Assembly (NCBI GenBank): GCA_937870825.1 | Contig: CALMZO010000218.1 | Span: forward strand, 1-64,000 | DNA: 64,000 nt | Source: an uncultured Chloroflexota bacterium | Lineage (GTDB): Bacteria > Chloroflexota > Anaerolineae > UBA4142 > SHND01 | Direction: 5' to 3' | Shown: in pieces, positions 15,769-25,075 of the stretch | How positions within the stretch are numbered: position 1 is the stretch's first letter | Layout of the letters: each line of letters begins with the position of its first letter | Made by a program: the position numbers and the translations under genes | The notes under the pieces: model-generated | Database searches by the model: none | What the model was told of the DNA's origin: nothing | The model's input: the letters and a program-made list of their open reading frames with translations, nothing else

Positions 15769-16902
15769 CTATCTTCCGATATGCATCGGCATTATCACAT
15801 GCGTAAAGTCGTCACGTCCGACGGGTTTCACCACGCCGGGACTGGCGGCGGTGCTGGTTTCTAACGCGACTTGCGGGGAATTGAGAACGCCGAGTACGTC
15901 CGCAAGAAAACGCGCGTTGAATGCAATCTCAATCGGGTCGCCGTCCACCGTCGCGTCAATTTCGCCGACATTGTCGCCGGTCTCGGCGCTTTGTGCGGCG
16001 ATGATAACTTTGCCGCCGCCCATGTCGTTGCCGCTCGAAATGTTGAGGCGCACAATGTTCGATGCTTCACGCGCGAATACGCTCGCGGCTTTGACCGCGT
16101 TCTGCAATTCGTTCGTGTTCATGATCGTGCGCGTCGAGTACGATTTTGGAACGATTTGATTGAAATCGGGAAAGTTGCCGTCAATGAGCTGCGAAACAAT
16201 ATCCGTGTTTTCGAGATGGAACAACACTTGCGAACGATTTTCCGTAATCGCGATTTCGACGGGCGCTTCCTGGTCGCCAATGACACGCGCAACATCTTGT
16301 AATGCTTTCGCGGGAATAATCACGCTGACGGGCGCAGTCAATTTTGTGCCCAGCACCGCGCTGCGGACGGACAAACGAAAGCCGTCGGCGGATGCGAACG
16401 TCACCGTGTCTTTGTCGAATTTCGCGAGAATGCCGGTCAACACGGGACGCGAATCATCTTGCGCGGCAGAGAATGCCGCTTGCGTGATTAATTCCTTCAA
16501 GGTATCCGGTTCGACCAAAAGTTTGTTGTTGTCGCCAATCGTGGGAATGATGGGAAATTCGCTCGCGTCCACGCCTTTGATGTTCGCGTCATAGCGCGCG
16601 CATTTCAGATGCAGCGTTTGTGTTTTCGCGTTCAATTCCATTTCGACGCGGTCGGGCGGCAGCGCGTTCACGTAATCGGCGAGTTGTCGCGCCGGCACGG
16701 TGATGGCGCCTTCGCTGTGTACTTGCGCGCCCGTCCAATGCGTGATGCCGATTTCCAAATTCGTTGCGGCGAGTTTCAAACGTCCGCCTTCCGTTGCCAA
16801 CAAAATATTCCCCAACACGGGAAGCGTGGAACGCGTGGCTACCGCGCGGCTCACAATCGCAATCCCGCGCGCTAAATTTTCTTGAAGCACACTGACTTTC
16901 AT
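15769..16902 (-). CDS. dnaN: DNA polymerase III beta subunit (sliding clamp)
   Basis: This 377-residue protein shows the three-domain clamp pattern, starting MKVSVLQENLARGIAIVSRAV, with internal motifs ALPPDRVEM, DGFRLSVR and the terminal THVIMPM. It forms the dimeric ring that tethers the replicative polymerase. The start is supported by a GAGG ribosome site 8 bases upstream and by a well-formed promoter. No dnaA or gyrB is adjacent, so the gene is not in the classical origin arrangement within this window. Confidence 0.98.
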   Translation of the reverse strand: MKVSVLQENLARGIAIVSRAVATRSTLPVLGNILLATEGGRLKLAATNLEIGITHWTGAQVHSEGAITVPARQLADYVNALPPDRVEMELNAKTQTLHLKCARYDANIKGVDASEFPIIPTIGDNNKLLVEPDTLKELITQAAFSAAQDDSRPVLTGILAKFDKDTVTFASADGFRLSVRSAVLGTKLTAPVSVIIPAKALQDVARVIGDQEAPVEIAITENRSQVLFHLENTDIVSQLIDGNFPDFNQIVPKSYSTRTIMNTNELQNAVKAASVFAREASNIVRLNISSGNDMGGGKVIIAAQSAETGDNVGEIDATVDGDPIEIAFNARFLADVLGVLNSPQVALETSTAASPGVVKPVGRDDFTHVIMPMHIGR

Positions 16903-16992
16903 AACAGACCTCGATGAGCGAATCGCGTATCGTGGCGATGATTGGAATGAACGGACATCGCATCGCGTATCGCTGAATGATTCTTGTGTGGC

Positions 16993-17021
16993 ATTTTACA
17001 ACATTGTCACATGAATGACAA
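16993..17021 (-). promoter_or_regulatory. dnaN promoter with overlapping palindrome
   Basis: On the minus strand TTGTCA (-35), a 17-base spacer and TAAAAT (-10) form a good sigma-70 type promoter about 90 bases upstream of dnaN. TTGTCA and TGACAA (17004-17009 and 17016-17021) make a 6-bp inverted repeat across the -35 and spacer that could be an operator. The leader also contains CGATACGCGAT twice. Confidence 0.65.
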
Positions 17022-17038
17022 CGTTAGGTGATTAACAT

Positions 17039-17087
17039 AAAAAAATTTCAAGAATTGCCTGAGACTTGCACAGAACAATTCTTGAAA
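17039..17087 (-). terminator. Rho-independent terminator of the universal stress gene
   Basis: A 12-bp stem (17046-17057 with 17076-17087) is followed on the minus strand by seven T residues. It lies about 85 bases past the stop of the universal stress protein gene and upstream of the dnaN promoter. Confidence 0.8.
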
Positions 17088-17170
17088 TCTTGAATGGTGA
17101 ATCCAAAATCCAACTACGGAAGCACATCCTCGCGCAGACGCTCCAATCGCTTGCATGACCGATTGCCCAC

Positions 17171-17623
17171 TTACGCGGTACTCATAGGCGGGGGACTCAC
17201 CAGCAGAACGGGCTTGCCTGACCAACGCATCACCTCTTCCACAACACTGCCATGCAGAATACGATGCCAGCTGTTGCGAACACTCGAGAACATTGCAATC
17301 AAATCCACGTTCGCTTGACGAGCATATTCAACAATGCGCGGCGCGGCTTCACCCTCTTCAATCACCGTCGAAACTCGGACTCCCAGTCGCATCAGGTCAC
17401 TCCTCACTTTGTTAAGATACTTTTTAGACTCGGAAATGGCTTGTTTGCGTTCGTCGGGCAAAATGAAACGATTTGGTTTTCCAGCCTCGTCACCATACGC
17501 ATACACCGGTACTTGGAACAAAACAATCTCTGCTTGATTCGTTCGAGCCAATTCGAGTACGTGAGGCAAGACCTTTTCCGCCGGCGCAGAGCCATCGAGC
17601 GGCACAAGAATCTTGCGGAACAT
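17171..17623 (-). CDS. Universal stress protein (UspA family)
   Basis: This 150-residue protein has the Usp fold: FRKILVPLDGSAPAEKVLPH at the N-terminus and HGSVVEEVMRWSGKPVLLVSP at the end. ATP-binding Usp proteins carry G-x2-G-x9-G-S/T; here the first part reads FSSVRNSWHRILHGS, so the leading glycines are missing and ATP binding is doubtful. The ATG at 17623 is preferred over one eight codons upstream because GGAAGGTG, a good ribosome site, lies just before it. Monocistronic, with its own terminator. Confidence 0.92.
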   Translation of the reverse strand: MFRKILVPLDGSAPAEKVLPHVLELARTNQAEIVLFQVPVYAYGDEAGKPNRFILPDERKQAISESKKYLNKVRSDLMRLGVRVSTVIEEGEAAPRIVEYARQANVDLIAMFSSVRNSWHRILHGSVVEEVMRWSGKPVLLVSPPPMSTA

Positions 17624-17833
17624 ATTCACCTTCCTTTGCTTTCTCATCCTTACTGCAACGCATCCAGCGCGCGATTCGCCGAGAGGACCGAACGGGCGGC
17701 CAACGGCGGCACACGCGCTGCATCTATATTACGAACGCGCGTGCCGCGCGCAATCTGCTTTTTGTCCGGGCAAATGAGCGAGTCGTTTCCGCGCTGCCCC
17801 GACATTCGCAGGACAGCAAAGTAAGCGCGCGCG

Positions 17834-18577
17834 TTACGGAATCACAATCTCGTGCAGAGTTCTGCGCGCGTCCGCTTCAAACTCCAAGCCCACAATCGGC
17901 GCGCGTGTAAAAAACCAGCGCACACCTTCCATTTGCGCGCGCCCCATGCGTTCGAGAAAAACCTCGCGCAGAAATGGAAAAATGTTGTACACCGTGTAGA
18001 CATTGAACGCGCTGCAATCATCCCATTTCACATTCAGCACGTCCAAGCGTTCTTGCAATTCGTCCATCACGTACATTGCTTTTTCGCGCATCGCCTCATC
18101 CGACGTTTCGCCTGCGCGCACGATTTCTGACCCTTTCATATCCGCCGCGCCGGACAACACAAAATCGCGCACGGCGGGTTTTTCTGCCGCGGGCGCGGTG
18201 TAACTGAACGCATAAATCACCTGCGTGGCAGGCGGATTGATTTCGACGGCAAGGTTGCTGCGCGTCATCGGTCCCGCACCGTCAATCAACAAATCGTGTT
18301 TCTGCAATGCGGGCAAATAGGTCCCGTTGTTGAATTCCGCAAAATCCTTCATCGTCAATTGACGCGGTGAACGCAGTTCAATCGCGCATACGGCTTGCGT
18401 GGGACGATTTTGAAATTGCAGATACTGCGCGATGAATTCAAACCCTTCCAACACCGCCAGAGGTTTCAGAAACGTAACGTGCGTAAGCGCGTACCCTTCA
18501 TCGGCAATGACCGCGCCCGAAAACGCCGCGCCGCCGCGCAAAAAATGATAATTGCCGCGTGCATTGGGAGTGAGCAT
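17834..18577 (-). CDS. Conserved hypothetical protein with RidA-like C-terminal region
   Basis: This 247-residue protein has a C-terminal half resembling RidA/YjgF proteins: VRAGETSDEAMREKA, then a helix, DDCSAFNVYTVYNI and a final GLEFEADARRTLHEIVI strand. The N-terminal half is probably a second, diverged copy of the fold. RidA proteins hydrolyse reactive enamines or imines; whether this one is active cannot be told. The ATG at 18577 is preferred to one 17 codons upstream because AAAGGA lies 9 bases before it. It stands alone, 210 bases from the universal stress gene; nothing recognisable lies in that gap. Confidence 0.55.
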   Translation of the reverse strand: MLTPNARGNYHFLRGGAAFSGAVIADEGYALTHVTFLKPLAVLEGFEFIAQYLQFQNRPTQAVCAIELRSPRQLTMKDFAEFNNGTYLPALQKHDLLIDGAGPMTRSNLAVEINPPATQVIYAFSYTAPAAEKPAVRDFVLSGAADMKGSEIVRAGETSDEAMREKAMYVMDELQERLDVLNVKWDDCSAFNVYTVYNIFPFLREVFLERMGRAQMEGVRWFFTRAPIVGLEFEADARRTLHEIVIP

Positions 18578-18693
18578 GTTTTGTATCCTTTCGTCGTTTG
18601 TAATGACGTCCATCGTCTGTGCCGGCATTGTTGTGCCAGCTCACGGTGTGTGCATTTCTTGCCGAATGACCGCTGCGTGGAGAATTGTAAGCG

Positions 18694-18960
18694 GTGGTTG
18701 CGCTTTGTCAATGCAGATACAGCATTGAGTGGAAACACAAGAATCGTCCCAGCCCCACGCGCAATCCTTCGCGCCCCATCACGAGAATTTTCAGTCGTAC
18801 CGTTTTGCACCAACCGCGCGCCGCCGCGCAAACGAAAACCGAGCAGCAATCGTTTCAACGCCAAATTAATGCGACGGACAAACAGATTGAGATGTTGGTG
18901 TAAGAATTGTCCGAGTTGACGGGCGAGGAAATGAAAAGCGCGGAAACCAAAATCGTAAAG
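18694..18960 (+). pseudogene. Decayed C-terminal fragment of an Eco57I-type (type IIG/BREX-like) methyltransferase
   Basis: On the + strand one frame reads QQSFQRQINATDKQIEMLV, then a TAA, then ELSELTGEE. This matches the end of large restriction-modification methyltransferases (QRQIDATDRQIDxLVYELYxLTEEE), with the Tyr codon changed to a stop. About 130 bases upstream VVALCQ followed, after a one-base shift, by MQIQH resembles the preceding MVALVEQMLALH segment. No start or upstream part remains, and the flanking genes run the other way. The rest of this interval (18578-18693) shows nothing recognisable. Confidence 0.55.
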
Positions 18961-18961
18961 C

Positions 18962-20275
18962 CTAACTCGATTCCAAACTTTTTCCCCTCAACGTGCGTCT
19001 GCGCCGGGCGCCGTATCTGCCAAACACCATCGCCATTCCGAACAGCGCCCACAGCCAGAACGCGGCCTTGTTGCCCCACATGTTCGCTTCCAACACATCA
19101 CTCGCGAACGCCGCGCACAACGCCGCAAAAACGCCTATCGCCAAGTAACGTTTCACATCGCGCACAACCGCGTGCCAACTCGCGTACAACGCATACGCAA
19201 ACAACGCGGCGAACGCGCCGAGTCCGACGAGTCCCGTCTCAAAGCCCGCCTGCAAAAAAAGATTGTGCGCGTTCTGTCTCTGCGGCTCGCTCAAAATATC
19301 GCTGGCGCGATTGTCCGCGAAACTCTTGAAAGAATCAAGTCCATGACCAAACGGTTCGCGCACAATTTCGCGCGCGGCAAAATCCCACACGACGCGGCGT
19401 CCTTCCAACGACGGCGCAACCTGGACGTTTAAAAGCGGAATCGGCGAGAGCGCGCGAATTTCTTCGCCGAACGCGCTGAACAGCACAATCGCCAAAATTG
19501 CGAGCGGCAGCAGTCCAATCAAAATCCGTTTGTACAAACTCAAGAACAAAAGAATGCCGCCGAGCGCGGCGAACCACGCGCCGCGCGCCTGAAGCAAAAA
19601 CAGCATCAGCAGCATTGGAGCGAGGGCGACCGCGCCGAACACGCGCAGCCGTTTTTCTTCGCCCAACACCAACGCCATCGCCAACGGCAGCAGCGCGGCG
19701 AGCGTGCCCGCCACCATGTTCGGATTCGATTCTTCAAACGGAAATCGTTCGGGCTGAAACAAAAACGTGAAATTGAACATCTTGTCCGGTGAAGGTTCCG
19801 TCACGAACGGCGCGCCGAACGCAATCGCCACGCCGCTCGCCGCCAACAACGCGGCGACATTCCACAAGCGCCCCGGATGGTCCGCATAATCCGCAATCAC
19901 AAACATCACCGCGACGCCGCCCAGCAGGCGCGCCGTCGTCAAGACCGTGCCGTGTACATCCGCCGCGCGCAGAATGCTCCATAACACCGCGCTCAAGAAA
20001 ACGAGAACGATAACATTCGCGCGCGTGTGCGGAAACGGACTGCCCAGCGCGAACCAGCGCGCAAAAAAAATCACGGGGATGAAAAGCAAGCCGATGAGGA
20101 GTAGCGGAGAATAAAAAAAGAGGCACGCGAGCGCGCACACCAACAAGAACGCGACGTTGCGATACAAAAAACACGCGCCGTTTTGCAGGGCGGCGCGCGG
20201 TGGGTTGGCGCGAGGCGTTTGCGTTTCACGGCGCGCAGACACGTTCACCTGTAGAGATGCAAAAAAAGATTCCAT
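18962..20275 (-). CDS. O-antigen ligase-like membrane protein (Wzy_C family)
   Basis: This 437-residue protein has about 11 membrane helices, a long outside loop carrying RRVVWDFAAREIVREPFGHG, and the ligase/polymerase motif QRQNAHNLFLQAGFETGLVG. Proteins of this family join polysaccharide chains to a lipid core or polymerise repeat units. The N-terminal 35 residues are polar and basic. An in-frame GTG three codons upstream is an alternative start. It closes the polysaccharide region at its downstream end, 16 bases after the propeller protein. Confidence 0.8.
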   Translation of the reverse strand: MESFFASLQVNVSARRETQTPRANPPRAALQNGACFLYRNVAFLLVCALACLFFYSPLLLIGLLFIPVIFFARWFALGSPFPHTRANVIVLVFLSAVLWSILRAADVHGTVLTTARLLGGVAVMFVIADYADHPGRLWNVAALLAASGVAIAFGAPFVTEPSPDKMFNFTFLFQPERFPFEESNPNMVAGTLAALLPLAMALVLGEEKRLRVFGAVALAPMLLMLFLLQARGAWFAALGGILLFLSLYKRILIGLLPLAILAIVLFSAFGEEIRALSPIPLLNVQVAPSLEGRRVVWDFAAREIVREPFGHGLDSFKSFADNRASDILSEPQRQNAHNLFLQAGFETGLVGLGAFAALFAYALYASWHAVVRDVKRYLAIGVFAALCAAFASDVLEANMWGNKAAFWLWALFGMAMVFGRYGARRRRTLRGKSLESS

Positions 20276-20291
20276 GTCCTGCACGCGTGTG

Positions 20292-22070
20292 TCATTTCAC
20301 CCAAATCGGGTCGCGGTCAAACGAAGTGCTGTTGCTGATGTTTCGCAAATTGGAACCGTCCGCGTTCATTATCCAGATTTGCGAAGTCACCGAATTTTCA
20401 TTGATATGAAACGCGATTTGATTTCCGTTTGGTGACCACGTCGGTTTTTGTTTGTAAATGAATGGATTGCCGCCAAAGGTGAGCTGCGTTGACGTTTCCG
20501 AACCGAGGTCGTACACAAAAATTTCATCGTTCCCAAACTCGCGGCTCACGAACGCGATCCGTCCCCCGTCCGGCGACCACACGGGGTCATACGCAATCCC
20601 GCGCGAAAGACTGGTGATGCGGCGCTGTTGTCCTGTGTCGGCATTCTCTACCCAAATCTGCAAAATGCCGCGCTCATCGGGCGCGACGACGGCAAGTTCG
20701 GAACGGTCCGGCGAGTACGGTTCACGCACTTGGGCGAGCCGATAAAATTCGTTGCCCGTCAATCCTTGCGTAATCGTGCCGTCGGGACGCACCACCGCAA
20801 TCATTTCATCCAGAAAGCGATTGGTCACAATCAACAAGTTGCCGCGCAAAAATTCCGGCATCGGACGCAGCAGCAGTTCGCGCACGGTGGGCGTACGCGA
20901 GGGCTGCACTGTCGGCGTCAAACGCGCGTACAGCGTTGCCGCCGCGATGACTTGCGGCGTGCGCGTCGGCAGTGGCGTAAAGGTCGCGGTTACCTCAATC
21001 CAATTTTCGGGCGTCGGCGTGTACGTGCCCGTCGTTATTGCGACCGCCGTTGCCACTTGCGCGACGGCAACGCGCGTTTCCACATTCGCGGCGGTTGCGC
21101 CGCGCGTCACCAAAATAATCGGCGTCGCCGTCGCGTGACTGCGCGGAAACGGCGTCACCGTTCCCACGCGCGTGGCAAAATCTGTTTCGCGCACCGCAAT
21201 CGCCGCCGCCGTCACCACATTTTCCGCTGTGGGCGTATTCGTCACCACTACGAATTGTCCGGGGCGCGCGACGAGGCGCAGGGTCGGATGCGCGCCGCTT
21301 TTCAAATCAAGTCCCCCGCTGTCCCACGTAAAAAGTGAATTGCCCGGACCTTCCGGTCCTTGGATTCGAAAAATCAGATAGGTGTGTTCGCCAATGGCGT
21401 TTGCAAGACCGGGCAATTGGTCAGAGGTGAAACGAAATTCGTTTGTGCGCGCGAGGTCAAGGTCGGCGGGCGTCAACGCTTCGCCGACGCTGGTGACTTG
21501 GGTTGCATTCAAAAAATCATCGGGCGTCAATTCTTCCCATTCTTGAAATGGCTTGAGTCGAATCAAGCCCGCGCGCCATTCGCCTTGGGAACCGAGATTG
21601 TCACGACTCAAGCCCGTCATGTCCAATTGCGCGGACAAAATTTCCGAATTGGGCGGCACGGCAGAGATATCGAAAAAGAGAATGCTCGAATAGCGGTCAC
21701 TGCCAAAAAACCCCGCGTGCAAATTGCGGTCACCCCAATGCGCCTGCTCGTCCTTTGTTTTGAGATACCCGCTGCGCGTGGGGTCGGCAAGGGATACAAA
21801 CACCGCCGCTTCCGCCGGCGTCGTCGGTTCGGGCGCGCGTGTGATATTTTTTGCGGGAGGCGCGACGGGAATCGGCGTTGCAGTGTTGGGAATGGTTGCG
21901 GTGGACTGTGCAGTTGGGCTCTGCGCGGCAATGCCCGTTGGCGTCGGCGTCGGCTGTGGGGGATTCAATAGATTGGGAGCAATAAATAAAAATGCTCCAA
22001 ACGCGACGAGCGAGGCGAGAATCCAGAGAATCGTGGTGAGACTTGGGAGGCGCGAAGAAAGATTGTTCAT
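20292..22070 (-). CDS. Membrane-anchored protein with DNRLRE-like domain and PD40 propeller
   Basis: This 592-residue protein has one N-terminal membrane helix (about residues 12-34), a Pro/Thr-rich linker, a beta-sandwich segment of about 90-250 resembling DNRLRE/CBM96 modules (SSILFFDISAVPPNSEILSA), further Thr/Pro-rich linkers, and C-terminal propeller blades (SPDGGRIAFVSREFGNDEIF, SPNGNQIAFHI). It should be exposed outside the membrane and may bind polysaccharide. Its position between the ligase-like protein and a BY-kinase suggests a role at the cell surface during polysaccharide assembly, which is inference. Strong compositional bias in the linkers is typical of Chloroflexota surface proteins. 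Confidence 0.8.
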   Translation of the reverse strand: MNNLSSRLPSLTTILWILASLVAFGAFLFIAPNLLNPPQPTPTPTGIAAQSPTAQSTATIPNTATPIPVAPPAKNITRAPEPTTPAEAAVFVSLADPTRSGYLKTKDEQAHWGDRNLHAGFFGSDRYSSILFFDISAVPPNSEILSAQLDMTGLSRDNLGSQGEWRAGLIRLKPFQEWEELTPDDFLNATQVTSVGEALTPADLDLARTNEFRFTSDQLPGLANAIGEHTYLIFRIQGPEGPGNSLFTWDSGGLDLKSGAHPTLRLVARPGQFVVVTNTPTAENVVTAAAIAVRETDFATRVGTVTPFPRSHATATPIILVTRGATAANVETRVAVAQVATAVAITTGTYTPTPENWIEVTATFTPLPTRTPQVIAAATLYARLTPTVQPSRTPTVRELLLRPMPEFLRGNLLIVTNRFLDEMIAVVRPDGTITQGLTGNEFYRLAQVREPYSPDRSELAVVAPDERGILQIWVENADTGQQRRITSLSRGIAYDPVWSPDGGRIAFVSREFGNDEIFVYDLGSETSTQLTFGGNPFIYKQKPTWSPNGNQIAFHINENSVTSQIWIMNADGSNLRNISNSTSFDRDPIWVK

Positions 22071-22179
22071 TTAAAACATTTCAAGCAGAGCAATGGAGAG
22101 AGGGAGAATTCAAGTAATGGAGTGTACTGGAGTGGACGGCTGTCAGTTTTCCGTACACTGTGCGCCGGGTATTACCACA

Positions 22180-23799
22180 TCACGCTTTGTTTTGTCCATA
22201 GTAATAGTAATAATAGCCCGCCGCTTGCTTGGCGCCCATTTTGTTGAGAATCACGCCGACGACATTGACGTTGGCGCGTTCCAGCGTTGCCAGCGCGCGG
22301 CGCGCAATTTCGGTGCGCGTCTTGCCGGAATCCACCACCAACACCGCGCCCGAACAGCGCGAACCGAGAATGCTTGCATCGGCGACGGGTAACACAGGCG
22401 GCGAGTCCACAATCACCAAGTCGGTGTTTTGACGCAGCGACGCGAGAATTTGCGTCATCAAACGCGAGTCCAACATTTCTGCCGGGTTCGGCGGAACGCT
22501 GCCGCTGGTGATAACATGCAGAGTTGGCACGCCGGTCTTTTGCATCACATCGTTCAGCGAAACATTATCGCTCGCAAACAAATCGGACAACCCGACTTTG
22601 TTGTCGAGTCCAAACATCTTGTGGGTCGAAGGACGCCGTAAGTCCGCATCCACCAACACAATTTTCTTGCCCACTTGCGCGAGCGACACGGCGAGATTCG
22701 CCGCCGTCGTGCTTTTGCCTTCGCCCGGTCCCGCGCTCGTCACCAACATCACGCCGCCGGGATTTTCAATGCCCGAATAGCGCAAATTGGTACGCAAGAC
22801 GCGGTACGCTTCTGAAATCGGCGAGCGCGGCTGCTTGAAAGTCACCAAGCCATCTTGCGGTTGACGAATTCCATTGATGCGAATAATCGCGCCGAGCGTC
22901 GGGCGGCCCAAAATGCGCTGCGCGTCTTCGGCGTCTTTGATGGTGTCGTCCACATATTCAAGCAGATACACCAACAGACACGACGCGCCAAAACCGAGCA
23001 GAATGCCGAGCAGCACCAATTGCGTAATGTTCGGACTGATGGGGGTCGTCGGCACACTCGCGGGCGCGAGAATTGTCACGTACAATCCGCCGCCCCGCGT
23101 TGCCAATTCTGAGAGCGCCGCATAATTGCGCTGCCACGCGTCCACCTTGTCTTGCATCGCAAAGAGCCGTGCATTCAAATCTTTGAACATCTCGGGGTCA
23201 TTCTCAATCGTCGTGCGCGCCGTGAGGTCCTGGACCGTTTTTTGTCCGGTCAAAATTTGTTGGCGGAGCGCGACGAGCTGTTGTTGCAAAAATTCGCGTT
23301 CGGCGGCGGCTTGCGCTTGCTGTTCCGCGACGGGTCCCTGCGAAATCAATTGGTTCGCCACTTCATTCGCAATCGCTTGCGCCAAGAACGGGTCATTCTG
23401 GACGACGTTGATGCGTAACAATTGCGGCTGTGACGTTGTGGAAATTAAATAAAACAAATCTTGCCACGCGCCGCCATAGCGCACTGCTTTCGCCGTCGCT
23501 TCGAGAATGCGCGGCTGCTGCACCAACATTCCGTACGCTGCCGACAAATTCGCACTCGCCTGCAATTCACTGTCGGTGGGCGACAGATTCTGCTGCAATT
23601 GACCAATCAACATTGTCGTCGTCGCGCGGTACGTCGGCGGAATCGTGCGCGTCAACAGATAGCCGCCGATGCCGCCCAACGATGTGACCAGAATAATGAG
23701 CCACAACCATTTGCGCCCCAGCGTCAAATAGCGTCCCAAGCCCGAGCTTACGACGCGATTAGAAACATTGGCTGTCGAAACAGTCTGAGAGTGCATCAT
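22180..23799 (-). CDS. Wzz/BY-kinase: polysaccharide chain-length regulator and tyrosine autokinase (copy 1)
   Basis: This 539-residue protein has an N-terminal Wzz domain between two membrane helices (about 30-50 and 260-282), a coiled region, and a C-terminal BY-kinase domain with Walker A TSAGPGEGKSTTAANLA near residue 355, Walker A' VLVDADLRRPS and Walker B VIVDSPP. The C-terminus ends in a tyrosine cluster (GYYYYYYGQNKA), the usual autophosphorylation site. It controls export and chain length of surface polysaccharide. ATGATG at the start offers two adjacent codons. A second copy with the same layout is at 49581-51248. Confidence 0.93.
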   Translation of the reverse strand: MMHSQTVSTANVSNRVVSSGLGRYLTLGRKWLWLIILVTSLGGIGGYLLTRTIPPTYRATTTMLIGQLQQNLSPTDSELQASANLSAAYGMLVQQPRILEATAKAVRYGGAWQDLFYLISTTSQPQLLRINVVQNDPFLAQAIANEVANQLISQGPVAEQQAQAAAEREFLQQQLVALRQQILTGQKTVQDLTARTTIENDPEMFKDLNARLFAMQDKVDAWQRNYAALSELATRGGGLYVTILAPASVPTTPISPNITQLVLLGILLGFGASCLLVYLLEYVDDTIKDAEDAQRILGRPTLGAIIRINGIRQPQDGLVTFKQPRSPISEAYRVLRTNLRYSGIENPGGVMLVTSAGPGEGKSTTAANLAVSLAQVGKKIVLVDADLRRPSTHKMFGLDNKVGLSDLFASDNVSLNDVMQKTGVPTLHVITSGSVPPNPAEMLDSRLMTQILASLRQNTDLVIVDSPPVLPVADASILGSRCSGAVLVVDSGKTRTEIARRALATLERANVNVVGVILNKMGAKQAAGYYYYYYGQNKA

Positions 23800-23806
23800 C
23801 AAAAAT

Positions 23807-24997
23807 TCAATCTTGCGGCTGCATGGCGACGGTGGGTTTCGGCGGACGCCCGCACAGGGTTTGCCAAAGCATTCGCGGCACAAGCGCCAACAAACCCGGC
23901 TGCAAAAATGGCAACTGCCATGCCACGCCCGCCATCTCGTCGCGATTGTGTTCGCTCAAAAATTCTTGCACCCGCGGGTTGACGCTTGTAACCAGTTGGT
24001 CATACGCGCGATTGTCCAGGCGGTCCAACGCGGCGCGCATGCCCCAATGCAATGCCAATTCAAGCGTCAAGGCGCGCAGTTCTTTGTCATACGCCGTGTT
24101 GTGCGTGAGCGCGCGCACGGCGGCGGCGGCGCCCAAAATTCCCGAAACCGTTCCGCCGACGGTGGTCACTTTGACGTGTCCTGCCGCGTCGCCGACGAGC
24201 AGCACACGCGCGTTCCCAATTTTCGTTGCGGGTTTCAAACGCGGCTCATACAGCGCAATGCGCGCGCCTTGATACGCCAGCGCGGCATGCCGTGAGTGCA
24301 TGAATCCTTCCCGTTCCAAAAAACGGCGCAAGATGTGGCGCATCTGCGCGCTTGCATCGCCGACCAAGCCCACGACGGCGCGCGTAGTGGATTCGGGAAT
24401 CAGCCAATAAAAGAAACGCGTCTCGGCGGTATCAAACCACACTTGCGTTACGGCCGGGTTCCAATTGTGTGGTAATTCGATTTCCGCTTGGAGAATCGGC
24501 ACAGTCGGCGGGTGCTGCAGTCCCACCGCGCGCGCCACATCGCTAAATACGCCATCCGCGCCAATTACATCGCGCGTCGTGACAAAAATTTTCTCGCGCG
24601 CGGCGTTTTGAAATTCTATTTTCGCGCCATTCGCCCAAGATTCAATAGCACAAAAGCGTCGGTCAAAAAAAATCGAAACGCCTGCCGCCTGCGCCTCTGC
24701 CGCCAACGCGTGAATCAACGCGCCGCGTTCGATAATCAAATCGGGGTCCTTGAGCGTGACGCGGGTCTGTGTACAAGAACTTGCCAGAACCAAATCCCGT
24801 ATCGTATGCAACAAAATTGGCGTTTTAAGGTGCGGAAAAATTTTCCACAAATGAGGTGTGACAATGAGGGTGCGCCGTGCGGGGTTCAGCGTGCGCGCTT
24901 GCTCCCAGACTGCGACCCGTTTGCCTGCCCGAGCCAATTCGGTCGCCGCGTACAAGCCTGCGGACGACGCGCCGACAACAACTAGGTCCCAATCCAA
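23807..24997 (-). CDS. FAD-dependent oxidoreductase, geranylgeranyl-reductase family
   Basis: This 396-residue protein has the dinucleotide fold DLVVVGASSAGLYAATELARAG at the N-terminus, the second FAD motif DVIGADGVFSDVAR near residue 150, and RVLLVGDAAGHVKVTTVGGT near 265, typical of geranylgeranyl-reductase-like enzymes that saturate isoprenoid chains or hydroxylate substrates. A role on the lipid carrier or membrane lipids is conceivable because it sits between a BY-kinase and the initiating sugar transferase, but this is speculation. The start is a TTG with GGAG about 8 bases upstream. Confidence 0.78.
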   Translation of the reverse strand: MDWDLVVVGASSAGLYAATELARAGKRVAVWEQARTLNPARRTLIVTPHLWKIFPHLKTPILLHTIRDLVLASSCTQTRVTLKDPDLIIERGALIHALAAEAQAAGVSIFFDRRFCAIESWANGAKIEFQNAAREKIFVTTRDVIGADGVFSDVARAVGLQHPPTVPILQAEIELPHNWNPAVTQVWFDTAETRFFYWLIPESTTRAVVGLVGDASAQMRHILRRFLEREGFMHSRHAALAYQGARIALYEPRLKPATKIGNARVLLVGDAAGHVKVTTVGGTVSGILGAAAAVRALTHNTAYDKELRALTLELALHWGMRAALDRLDNRAYDQLVTSVNPRVQEFLSEHNRDEMAGVAWQLPFLQPGLLALVPRMLWQTLCGRPPKPTVAMQPQD

Positions 24998-25075
24998 GAG
25001 GAATTCTCCACAGAGACAAATTTCATGCCGCGCCTGATATTACCACAATTCGTAAAAACCATCGTAGAGACCGAA

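Noticed and set aside
17473-17910. Frame through the gap between the universal stress and RidA-like genes
   Set aside because: Its translation does not resemble any family I know and it runs antisense into both neighbours.
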